Positions 15,047-21,675 of a stretch of 26,745 nt of DNA are shown here, in pieces; positions within the stretch are counted from its first letter, which is position 1, and each line of letters begins with the position of its first letter. The notes under the pieces are model-generated. The model worked only from the letters and a program-made list of their open reading frames with translations, did not search any database and was not told the origin of the DNA. A program made the translations under genes and the position numbers. The DNA comes from Bacilli bacterium (GTDB taxonomy: Bacteria > Bacillota_I > Bacilli_A > RFN20 > CAG-449). The stretch lies in contig CAAEFC010000024.1 in NCBI GenBank assembly GCA_900755065.1, forward strand, positions 1 to 26,745, read 5' to 3'.

Positions 15047-16802
15047 AATCGTTCAGCGTCATCAGTTTCGTGAGGCGTTTGGTATCGATCGGCGGAATCT
15101 TGTTGGTCTCTTTTCCGAAATAACTCGCGGACACGCAATGAAAGCCGAGCATGGTAAAGTATTCGATGGCTTGCCAGGACGGAAGATGAATGGCACAGAG
15201 TTTTCCGTTCGGATATTCAAAGAGACGGTTGACCAGATTCTGCAAAAGAATCTGATCCTGCGTCGAAGAAAGCACATTGGAAAAATTTTCCTCGAAGTTG
15301 AACAGAAAGTAGTCGAACGATTTCAACAGTTCGTTGCTCAGTTCGAGCGACGTCGAAGTCAGTTCCAGACCCAGAACGATCTGCGGATGCGCCTTCAAGG
15401 CGTGAATCGTCTCAAACAGAAATTTGCTGTTGGAAGAGGCTTCTTTGGAAACTTCCTTGTCGTTGAGGATGAAAACGGTGCGGACGTTTTCCGGCACGGC
15501 GACGGCATCTAACGCCCGAATCACGGAAGAGTAGTACTGAACGCGGATGTCGATGAACAGTTTCCGGCTTTCGCTGGTGATGAAATACTTGTTGATGTAA
15601 ACCGAATTGATCTTGGAATAGAGAAGTTGCATCATCGGATCGAGAAGGGAACAGTTGAAACTGTACTCTTCGATTTCGCCGACCGAACTGAAAATCGAGT
15701 GTTTGAAGATCAGATCGGTGTAAAAACCTTCCACGTGACCGGTGTCGCAATCTAGCATCGCGGTATATTCGACGTCGATCTGCGGATTGTTCAGAATATC
15801 TTCTAACGCCGCGCGGATCAGTTGACTGGAATTGTCGCTGAGTTCGTTGGAATTGTAGATGACGTTGTCGGAAGCGTTTTTGGAATTGTCGAACGTCATC
15901 TTCCTTGCCATTCGCACCAGATCGTTGAAACTCTGATTGCTGAATTGCGTCGTGGCGATGCCGATGCGGTATTGATAATTGTTTTGAAGCGAATTCAAAA
16001 ACAAAATTTTCGACACTTCGCTGGAAAGGTTGTGTGCGAACGCGATGGTTTTGCTCTTGTTTCCGATGTGATTTTCCAGAATAATCAGTTCGTTGTTTTT
16101 GGAAAGGCACATCTTCATGCTTCCGGTGATAAATTTCTTGATCCGGCTCATCAATAAGGTCGTCAGCACTTTATTGGTCCAGATATTTTCTTTGCTGTAC
16201 GTTTCGTCCTTCGGAAAGATGCGAACCAGATAAACGTTGGCCTTTTCGCGTTTTAGGGAATTGTAAAAGCCGGAAAGTTCGTTGTATTGACCGATCTTTT
16301 CGTTTCGCGACCGGTAGTTGAGGTAACGGTTCCGGATTTCGGGGAAAAGGTGGGATTCCAGATGGATAATGCCTTTTTCGTAATCGATCCCGGTGCAGGT
16401 GAGAACGGAAAAGATCGGCGATTTGATCTTCCGGATGACGATGTGGGCGTCGAGACTTTCCTGTACCTGATGATCTTGTTTCACCAATTCGCTGATCCAG
16501 ACCTTGACGCGGATTTTGTCCTCATCGATGAAACTGTCGTAAAACCAGTCAAGCGATTCTTTTCGCTTTCCCTTGAAGTTCATTTTGTCGACGACGTAAA
16601 CGTATTTATCGAGGTAATAAACCGTGAACAGGCGGATGTTGTTTTTCCGATGCGCGAAATTGGAAATAAATTTTCTGCTCACATGGCTGTGGATGATGAC
16701 GTAAATCAAATAGATCAGAATGAGCAAAGCCAGCGCGCCGATGGCGATGAAGGGCCAGTATTTATTCCAGTCGATTTGAAAAAGATCGAAGAGAGCAATC
16801 AT
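15045..16802 (-). CDS. Membrane protein with degenerate GGDEF and EAL domains
   Basis: The 585-residue protein has one N-terminal membrane segment (about 17-38), an unassigned region (about 50-165), a GGDEF-like domain (about 183-320) and an EAL-like domain (about 330-570). The GGDEF signature is replaced by SKNNE (234-238) in 'CLSKNNELIILEN', yet the typical tail 'YRIGIATTQFSNQSFNDLVRMAR' follows in two pieces. In the EAL part the family's G-x-V-x-G-F-E-A-L is GHVEGFYTD (355-363), so the catalytic Glu is lost. The C-terminal 'MLGFHCVSASYFGKE' matches the LG-x-D-x-x-QG-Y-x-x-x-x-P end. Neither cyclase nor phosphodiesterase chemistry looks possible; a binding or scaffold role is inferred. AAAGGAG lies 9 nt before ATG. 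Confidence 0.7.
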   Translation of the reverse strand: MIALFDLFQIDWNKYWPFIAIGALALLILIYLIYVIIHSHVSRKFISNFAHRKNNIRLFTVYYLDKYVYVVDKMNFKGKRKESLDWFYDSFIDEDKIRVKVWISELVKQDHQVQESLDAHIVIRKIKSPIFSVLTCTGIDYEKGIIHLESHLFPEIRNRYLNYRSRNEKIGQYNELSGFYNSLKREKANVYLVRIFPKDETYSKENIWTNKVLTTLLMSRIKKFITGSMKMCLSKNNELIILENHIGNKSKTIAFAHNLSSEVSKILFLNSLQNNYQYRIGIATTQFSNQSFNDLVRMARKMTFDNSKNASDNVIYNSNELSDNSSQLIRAALEDILNNPQIDVEYTAMLDCDTGHVEGFYTDLIFKHSIFSSVGEIEEYSFNCSLLDPMMQLLYSKINSVYINKYFITSESRKLFIDIRVQYYSSVIRALDAVAVPENVRTVFILNDKEVSKEASSNSKFLFETIHALKAHPQIVLGLELTSTSLELSNELLKSFDYFLFNFEENFSNVLSSTQDQILLQNLVNRLFEYPNGKLCAIHLPSWQAIEYFTMLGFHCVSASYFGKETNKIPPIDTKRLTKLMTLND

Positions 16803-16831
16803 GAAAACCGTCTCCTTTCATTCATAAGGAT

Positions 16832-16860
16832 ATTATAAGTGATTTTCGCGCATTAGTTAA
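16832..16860 (-). promoter_or_regulatory. Promoter of the GGDEF-EAL-like gene (minus strand)
   Basis: On the minus strand TTAACT (16860-16855), 17 nt, TATAAT (16837-16832). The leader is about 22 nt and includes AAAGGAG. It is divergent from the tRNA-Ser promoter. Confidence 0.6.
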
Positions 16861-16896
16861 TTTTATTTACTATTTTTCACGATAATTTATTTTTGG

Positions 16897-16924
16897 TTGT
16901 AAATTTCGGATGATTTGCTATAAT
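16897..16924 (+). promoter_or_regulatory. Promoter of tRNA-Ser
   Basis: TTGTAA (16897-16902), 16 nt, TATAAT (16919-16924) with an extended TG upstream. It lies 9 nt ahead of the mature tRNA 5' end. Confidence 0.65.
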
Positions 16925-16933
16925 GCTTTATGT

Positions 16934-17024
16934 GGCGAAATACTCAAGCGGTTGAAGAGGTCAGTTTCGAAAACTGATAGGGGATGCAAGTCCCGCTAGG
17001 GTTCGAATCCCTATTTCGCCGCCA
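16934..17024 (+). tRNA. tRNA-Ser (anticodon CGA), CCA encoded
   Basis: Acceptor arms GGCGAAA (16934-16940) and TTTCGCC (17014-17020) pair fully. Discriminator G and encoded CCA end at 17024. The anticodon stem TCAGT/ACTGA closes the loop TTCGAAA, giving anticodon CGA, which reads UCG. A long variable arm, as in serine tRNAs, and GGTTCGAATCC in the T arm are present. UCG is very common in the flanking core genes. The AT-rich island begins directly after this gene. Confidence 0.95.
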
Positions 17025-17413
17025 TCTTGTATAAGTTAGGTGATACATTAATCTGTATTGCCTTTTTTCTTACTTTTATAGCAGTTTTTACTCATTTAAA
17101 TATGTTAACGATTTGAACTGACAGTCAATCTGAATTTATAGATCTTTCGATAACTCACTTAACGGATAGAGTGTATAAAAATTCATCCTAAAGCGAAATG
17201 ATTTAAATTATTGCTTGGGTCAAATCGTTAAACGATTTCATTTTGCTACAATCACTGTTACAATTTTAACTGAAATTCTTTTGAAAATTAGATGTTAATG
17301 TTCTATCTACAACCATATTTCTAAAATAAATAGGGTTACTTGTAACAAAATTGATATCAATAATATGAAAAGAATAAACTTATTGAAAAAAATAAACAAT
17401 TGAAATATGTTAC
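17025..17413. other. AT-rich gap after tRNA-Ser, no gene
   Basis: About 390 bases with no credible gene on either strand and a sharp fall in GC from the tRNA side. It contains a small palindrome, AAATCGT-TAA-ACGATTT (17222-17238). The half-site TAACGATTT also occurs near 17105, so it may be a repeated protein site. No integrase, tRNA fragment or terminator of note was seen. Confidence 0.6.
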
Positions 17414-17448
17414 TTGCATTAAAAACCATAAATTCATATAATATGGTT
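17414..17448 (+). promoter_or_regulatory. abiEi promoter with operator-like inverted repeat
   Basis: TTGCAT (17414-17419), 17 nt, TATAAT (17437-17442). Arms AACCATA (17424-17430) and TATGGTT (17442-17448) form a perfect 7-bp inverted repeat 11 nt apart, enclosing the -10. AbiEi antitoxins are known to repress their own promoters through inverted repeats; binding here is inferred from position. Confidence 0.65.
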
Positions 17449-17461
17449 GTGGGTGAAAGTT

Positions 17462-18067
17462 ATGACTAATATTGAACTTATTAAAAAAATAATTAATTCA
17501 AACTATGGATACATTACGAGAAAAGAAATCAATGAAAATGGCATATCCTCATTTTTTCTATATGATTATGTTAAAAAAAATAACCTTATTAAATATGGGA
17601 CTGGTTTTTATGCACGAAATGATTGGATAAAAGATGATTACTTAGTATTTCAATATCTATATCCAAAATTTATTTTTTCACTTTATAGCGCTGCATATAT
17701 ACACGGATTAGGTGACTATAATCCTCCATTTATTGAAGTAACTGGTCCAAAAAACTATCGCCCCTTTTCATTACCAAGAAATGGAATAATTGTTCATACT
17801 GATACACAGAAAGAAACATATACGATTGGAATAGCTGAAACCGAAACAATTTTTGGAAACAAAATTAGAGTTTATGATATAGATAAAACAGTATGCGATT
17901 TTATAAAAAATAGAAAGAAAATTGATTCTGAATCATTTGTTAAATGTATAAATCTATATAAAAAAAGAACTGACAAAAATGTGAATAACTTAATGAAATA
18001 CGCAAAAATAATGGAAATTGAAGATAAAGTATTAAGTCTTATGGAGGTTGTACTTAATGAAGATTAA
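17462..18067 (+). CDS. abiEi: AbiEi-family type IV antitoxin / autorepressor
   Basis: A 201-residue cytosolic DNA-binding protein of the AbiE system, in which AbiEi represses the operon and counters the AbiEii nucleotidyltransferase toxin. ATG 17462 lies about 13 nt after the predicted transcription start; an earlier in-frame TTG (17447) would be nearly leaderless. The N-terminal winged helix reads 'GYITRKEINENGISSFFLYDY' in part, followed by 'GTGFYARND', then 'SAAYIHGLGD' and the late motif 'VYDIDKTVCDFIKNRKKID', all typical of the family. The gene is intact and overlaps the toxin start by 11 nt. Its toxin partner is broken, so it may now act only as a repressor or persist as a relic. Confidence 0.85.
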   Translation: MTNIELIKKIINSNYGYITRKEINENGISSFFLYDYVKKNNLIKYGTGFYARNDWIKDDYLVFQYLYPKFIFSLYSAAYIHGLGDYNPPFIEVTGPKNYRPFSLPRNGIIVHTDTQKETYTIGIAETETIFGNKIRVYDIDKTVCDFIKNRKKIDSESFVKCINLYKKRTDKNVNNLMKYAKIMEIEDKVLSLMEVVLNED

Positions 18068-18237
18068 TAAAAATTCTTTACAAGCAAGAGTTCAAAATCT
18101 TTCTGTGAAAAATGAGTACCATCGAACGTAATATTGCAAAGTTATTTCTTTGATGCGTTCATAAAAAGACTAGCTTATTCAAAGTATTCTGAAAATTTTA
18201 TTTTTAAAGGTGGGTTTTTGCTTTCGACGAGCCTTAG
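18057..18237 (+). pseudogene. abiEii: AbiEii toxin remnant (nucleotidyltransferase), frameshifted and truncated
   Basis: ATG 18057 has GGAGGT upstream and opens 'MKINKNSLQARVQNLSVKN', the usual AbiEii start. The frame closes at TAA 18129-18131. One base appears lost near 18113-18115: from 18116 the next frame reads VPSNVILQSYFFDAF, then 'SKYSENFIFKGGFLLSTSL', the AbiEii segment ahead of its nucleotidyltransferase motif. After that the match ends at about 18232-18237 and the sequence passes into the Fic-type frame. Only about 60 N-terminal codons remain of a normal 250-300, and the catalytic residues are gone, so no toxin can be made. Confidence 0.8.
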
Positions 18238-18908
18238 ACTTGTTGCAATATAATACACAAGAATTGACTGAGCAAGTAAAAATAAATATAGATTTAGCGC
18301 GAAGAAATATGGTTGACTCCATATATAAACAAGCAAAACTTGAAGGAGTAGCAACTACATATTCAGATACTGAGACTATCGTCAATGGCGGAAAAGTCAA
18401 AGATATGACTGCCTCTGATATATCTAAAGTCGTTAATTTAAAACGTGCATGGGAATTTATTTTGTTTGGAGGAGTAATAAGTTGTCCTACTAACTATCCT
18501 ATTTTGTGCCAAATTAACGAAATTGTTGAAGAAGGTTTTTCATATACTGCAGGAAAAATCAGAAGTATTCCAGTATCTATCGGTGGATCTGATTACCTTC
18601 CTTCATTACCCTATGAGCCACAAATTAAAGATGAATTGGACAAATTGCTATCTAAAAATAATTCATATGAGGTAGCAATTGAATTGTTGCTATATGTAAT
18701 GAAAAAGCAACTATTTTTGGATGGAAATAAAAGGACAGCTGTTATTTTTGCCAATCATTATCTGGTAAGCAAAGGAATGGGTTTAATGGTTATACCTGCT
18801 GAATTAGTGGAAAAATTCAAGAAACATTTAATAGATTATTACGAAAACAATAATGATGATATCAAGGAATTTCTGTATAGCAAATGTCTAACGAAAATAT
18901 TTGAATAG
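18210..18908 (+). CDS. Fic-domain protein, probably 5'-truncated
   Basis: Open frame of up to 232 residues; GTG 18210 is only the edge of the frame and overlaps the toxin remnant. ATG 18309 (199 residues, weak ribosome site) is the alternative start. Family features are 'EGVATTYSDTETIVNGG', then 'INEIVEEGFSYTAGKIRSIP' and 'IGGSDYLPSLPYEP'. The Fic core is QLFLDGNKRTAVIFANH, where classical Fic has HPFxxGNGR. The catalytic His is replaced (KQLF), as I recall for a divergent Fic subgroup with SQLF-type motifs, so AMP transfer is doubtful. The frame looks protein-like before 18309, which suggests that the true N-terminus was lost at the junction with the AbiEii remnant. AT-rich like the rest of the island. 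Confidence 0.65.
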   Translation: MGFCFRRALDLLQYNTQELTEQVKINIDLARRNMVDSIYKQAKLEGVATTYSDTETIVNGGKVKDMTASDISKVVNLKRAWEFILFGGVISCPTNYPILCQINEIVEEGFSYTAGKIRSIPVSIGGSDYLPSLPYEPQIKDELDKLLSKNNSYEVAIELLLYVMKKQLFLDGNKRTAVIFANHYLVSKGMGLMVIPAELVEKFKKHLIDYYENNNDDIKEFLYSKCLTKIFE

Positions 18909-18911
18909 TCA

Positions 18912-19023
18912 GTCGACGAATTAAACGTTTCTGAACAAACGATTCAAAGACCAATAGAATCGTCAAATAAAAAGAGTGATGATAAGAAGAGGAACTAAAG
19001 GCGGATTTTGGGGGATTCTTTAA
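18912..19023 (+). pseudogene. Remnant of a winged-helix C-terminus (RecG-like/AlbA-type ATP-binding protein)
   Basis: Directly after the Fic stop and in the same frame, codons read VDELNVSEQTIQRPIES, a helix-turn-helix of the 'LNVSxRTIQRDI' type. After a frameshift near 18960-18965 the next frame reads KRVMIRRGTKGGFWGIL and stops at 19023. This matches the usual ending of such regulators, G-V-I-R-R-x-G-x-K-x-G-x-W-x-I. No upstream part of the protein is present. It appears to be a decayed tail left by recombination. Confidence 0.6.
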
Positions 19024-19348
19024 CGGTAATATTTTGCCGGGCTTAGATTGCTGGCTTGATTTCTGTTCCATTTCTTAACTTGAAGATGATGAACTCGTCA
19101 CGAGATAGCATTATCTTTTCAACAAAACTAGAAAGTTATCAGTTAAAATTTTAAAAGAAGAAAAGGTCAAAGGCTAAATAAATACAGGATCAACCCAATT
19201 TTTAATCCACAAAATATCGCTAACAAACGATATTTGTGCAGCATTTTATGCACATTTTACTTGTTGAAATAAGGGGAACAGCAAAAAGATACCTGTCTGC
19301 ATAACCCTTTTAGTGGCGATACGATACCGATAAAAATAATAGCAAATG
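19024..19348. other. Non-coding gap with decayed sequence
   Basis: About 325 bases without a credible gene. A 22-codon minus-strand frame beginning at ATG 19111 (MLSRDEFIIFKLRNG...) has a weak ribosome site and may be the start of a lost gene. A hairpin GTGCA/TGCAC lies near 19236-19253. Nothing else was recognised. Confidence 0.4.
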
Positions 19349-19383
19349 TCGAAACTTACGGCATAAATGTATAAACTTTCTAA
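19349..19383 (+). repeat. 35-bp direct repeat, copy 1 (upstream of DUF4143 promoter)
   Basis: Begins TCGAAACTTACGGCATAAAT and ends AACTTTCTAA. It matches copy 2 at 19435-19469 in 32 of 35 positions, the differences being in a 4-nt centre. The two starts are 86 bp apart. Each unit is itself an imperfect inverted repeat (GAAACTT ... AACTTTC). Confidence 0.85.
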
Positions 19384-19401
19384 AATGATTTTGTTATTTG
19401 C

Positions 19402-19430
19402 TTGCTTCTATTTTTATTTTCTGTTATACT
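19402..19430 (+). promoter_or_regulatory. Promoter of the DUF4143 ATPase gene
   Basis: TTGCTT (19402-19407), 17 nt, TATACT (19425-19430) with an extended TG. The predicted start falls at about 19437, so the mRNA leader would begin almost exactly with repeat copy 2. AGGAGG (19471-19476) precedes ATG 19482. Confidence 0.65.
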
Positions 19431-19434
19431 ACAC

Positions 19435-19469
19435 TCGAAACTTACGGCATAAATGATTTAACTTTCTAA
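19435..19469 (+). repeat. 35-bp direct repeat, copy 2 (at the transcription start)
   Basis: Second copy of the unit at 19349-19383. It covers the predicted +1 and most of the leader of the ATPase gene and ends just before AGGAGG. It could be an operator or an mRNA hairpin. Confidence 0.85.
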
Positions 19470-19481
19470 TAGGAGGTTGCT

Positions 19482-20753
19482 ATGATTAAAAGAGATTTTT
19501 ATTTAAATCAAATCATTGAACGAATGTGGGACGGGAATATCAAAGTGATCACTGGCATTAGGCGAGGAGGAAAATCGACGCTTCTTTTTCAATTATTCAA
19601 AGATTATTTGCTGTCTGCAGGCGTGAATGAAAATCATATCATCGAGATTGAGTTAGATAAACGAAAATATTATCAATTTAGAGATCCGATTTATCTTTGT
19701 GAGTATGTAGAAAACATCGTAAAGGAAAAAAAGGATGAGAAGTATTATCTTTTCATTGATGAGGTGCAATTTACGAAAAAGGTCAAAGATCAAGAAAGCG
19801 GAATTGAAGTCAACATCTACGATATGTTAAACGAACTGAAGGCATATTCTAACCTTGACTGTTATGTTACTGGAAGTAACTCAAAAATGCTTTCAAGTGA
19901 TATTGCTACGGAATTTCGTGGACGATCAAGCCAGATTAGAGTGAATCCGTTATCTTTTAGCGAGTTTTATTCGTATAGAGGCGGTGTGGCAAGCGAAGCA
20001 CTGGATGAATACATGCTCTACGGAGGAATGCCTGGACTTGTCACCGAGTCAACATCAGAAAGAAAAAGGGCCTATCTAAAAAATTTATTTGAGGAAATTT
20101 ATATAAAAGATCTAGTTGAACATGCGAGAGTACAAAGGCAAGATGTTTTAGAAGAACTACTGGATTATTTGGCCTCTTCTATAGGATCTTTAACAAATGC
20201 GAATAAAATCACGGGCGCAATTAACGCAAAAGCAGCCATTAAAATATCGGATGACACAATATCAAAATATTTAAATCAAGTCATGGATGCCTTTCTTATT
20301 TCTGAAGCAAGAAGATATGATGTGAAAGGAAAAAGGTATTTTGATTATCCCAATAAATATTATTATTCAGATATAGGACTTAGAAACGTTAGAATAAATT
20401 ACAGGCAGATTGATTTAGGACATATAATGGAAAATGTCATCTATAACGAACTTATAAGACGAGGATATTCTGTTGATGTCGGCGTTGTTGAAGATAGAAG
20501 AAACGATAATAAAAAATTGAAAGAGATCGATTTTGTAGTTAACGATTTTGATAAGAAAATCTATATTCAATCTGCATTGAGAATGGACGAACAGGAAAAA
20601 AAGAAAACAGAACTTGATTCTTTGAAACTTACAGCGGATTTTTTCAAGAAAATAGTGATAAGAAATGATATTCCTACAAGTTTTTATGACGATGATGGGA
20701 TCATGCATTGCCGATTACTAGATTTTCTTTTGAACCAAGTCGAGTTATTCTAG
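19482..20753 (+). CDS. ATP-binding protein, AAA_14/DUF4143 family
   Basis: At 423 residues this is a normal-length member of the AAA_14-DUF4143 family, common in multiple copies in anaerobes and archaea. Walker A is GIRRGGKST (25-33) and Walker B is YYLFIDEVQ (88-96). Sensor-type 'TGSNSKML' and 'FRGRSSQI' follow. The C-terminal DUF4143 part has 'GHIMENVIYNELIRRGY', 'EIDFVV' and 'IYIQSALRMD', a layout that recalls a PD-(D/E)xK fold with the last Lys changed. A perfect AGGAGG lies 5 nt before ATG. The gene is alone between a repeat pair and insertion-sequence debris. The biological role of the family is not settled; base composition is nearer to the core than that of the AbiE region. Confidence 0.85.
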   Translation: MIKRDFYLNQIIERMWDGNIKVITGIRRGGKSTLLFQLFKDYLLSAGVNENHIIEIELDKRKYYQFRDPIYLCEYVENIVKEKKDEKYYLFIDEVQFTKKVKDQESGIEVNIYDMLNELKAYSNLDCYVTGSNSKMLSSDIATEFRGRSSQIRVNPLSFSEFYSYRGGVASEALDEYMLYGGMPGLVTESTSERKRAYLKNLFEEIYIKDLVEHARVQRQDVLEELLDYLASSIGSLTNANKITGAINAKAAIKISDDTISKYLNQVMDAFLISEARRYDVKGKRYFDYPNKYYYSDIGLRNVRINYRQIDLGHIMENVIYNELIRRGYSVDVGVVEDRRNDNKKLKEIDFVVNDFDKKIYIQSALRMDEQEKKKTELDSLKLTADFFKKIVIRNDIPTSFYDDDGIMHCRLLDFLLNQVELF

Positions 20754-20835
20754 TTGATAAGATAAAAGGAAAAGAAAGAATTGCAATATAAAATACCTGA
20801 CATTAGGCAAGAACCCTAAAAAAGGGGGTGTTAAG

Positions 20836-21211
20836 TCAATCGAAAAACAATTCGGCGTTGAGAATGTTCTCAATGTCTTTTTTACGTAATTGAATATTGT
20901 CTAATTTGGAAAGAGCAAATCTTTTTTGGATATCAAACAATGCTTTCGATTTCGTGGCATTATTGATAAATGAACCCTCTAAAGTTTCAGTAATGTTGTA
21001 GTTTCGAATGAAGTCAACCATTTGACCAATAGGTAATTCATCCTTAAAAACTTTCAATTCGAGTAATCTTAAAACGGTTAAGGCCAGATAACAAATCGTG
21101 AAATGACCGTAAATAGACTCTCTGTTGTGAAGATAAACCGGTCTGGCTTCCAGATAGGTTTTCATCACTCTGAAAGATTCTTCGATTCGCCATAAACGAT
21201 TGATTTTGCTC
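20836..21211 (-). pseudogene. IS1634-like transposase, C-terminal fragment
   Basis: On the minus strand the frame reads INRLWRIEESFRVMKTYLEA, then RPVYLHNRESIYGHFTICYL and ALTVLRLLELKVF, ending in ELFFD at TGA 20838-20836. This is the end of an IS4-superfamily (IS1634-like) DDE transposase: W-x-I-E-E-S-F-R-x-M-K is the motif with the catalytic Glu. The 5' part stops abruptly near 21211, where an istB remnant of opposite direction begins, so about two thirds of the gene is missing. The ATG at 21168 is internal, not a start. Confidence 0.75.
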
Positions 21212-21213
21212 TA

Positions 21214-21354
21214 AAAAGACAAAACATATTTAATGTTGGTGATTGCTCAGGTAAGACATCACTTGCATCAATACTTGGTTTGAATGCAGTAGAAAAAGGA
21301 TCTAAATGGATATCATATACATCACACTTGATGATTTATGAGCTGAATCGATGA
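21214..21354 (+). pseudogene. istB: IS21 IstB-like ATPase fragment
   Basis: The plus frame reads KRQNIFNVGDCSGKTSLASI, then LGLNAVEKGSKWISYTSHLM and IYELNR before TGA 21352-21354. It lines up with the IstB helper of IS21, which reads N-V-x-F-x-G-P-x-G-x-G-K-T-H-L-A-x-A-L-G. The Walker A loop is already damaged (GDCSGKTS). Both ends are missing. It abuts the IS1634-like fragment, so this is a graveyard of at least two insertion sequences. Confidence 0.65.
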
Positions 21355-21418
21355 TGAAGAAGAAAGCTGGGAATAATATATTTTCGAAAGTTTTTTTGAC
21401 AAAAAAATCAGCAAAAGG

Positions 21419-21446
21419 TTGACTGGGTTATCGTTTCTGTGATAAT
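21419..21446 (+). promoter_or_regulatory. Strong promoter upstream of the RNase III-like gene
   Basis: TTGACT (21419-21424), 16 nt, GATAAT (21441-21446) with extended TG. A second TTGACA lies about 22 nt upstream of the -35. The predicted start, about 21453, is 220 nt before ATG 21676, leaving a long leader that carries a terminator-like structure. Confidence 0.55.
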
Positions 21447-21571
21447 ATCCTGTTGTCCGATAAGGAAGGATTAGTTTCCTCAAAGTAGTTGAGTAATGTG
21501 ATCTGTTTAATACCTTTTGCAAGTGGGAGGCATTAAGTAGAAAATCTTACAAAAATTGTTTTGATTAAATT

Positions 21572-21634
21572 AGACCTTTGAATAGGATAACTTTCGTTAG
21601 GAGAAGTCTATCCTGTCGGCAGAAGGTCTTTTTG
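21572..21634 (+). terminator. Structured terminator or attenuator in the leader of the RNase III-like gene
   Basis: Outer stem AGACCTT (21572-21578) / AAGGTCT (21623-21629) is followed by TTTTTG. An inner helix AGGATA-ACTT (21584-21593) pairs with AAGT-C-TATCCT (21604-21614) with one bulge. With the promoter at 21419 it would delimit a transcript of about 180 nt, either a small RNA or an attenuated leader. I do not recognise a riboswitch class. Confidence 0.5.
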
Positions 21635-21675
21635 TTTCCTTAAGGACAAATAAAATAATTGAGGAGGAAACACAA

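Noticed and set aside
13987..15138. Long minus-strand frame (383 codons) opposite the LolA-like gene
   Set aside because: A shadow: low-complexity Arg/Val/Asp-rich product, no ribosome site, runs through a terminator. The plus strand has a signal anchor and ribosome site.
21322..21522. Minus-strand frame of 66 codons starting TTG
   Set aside because: No ribosome site, Ser/Leu-rich unlikely protein, lies across istB debris and the promoter of the RNase III-like gene.
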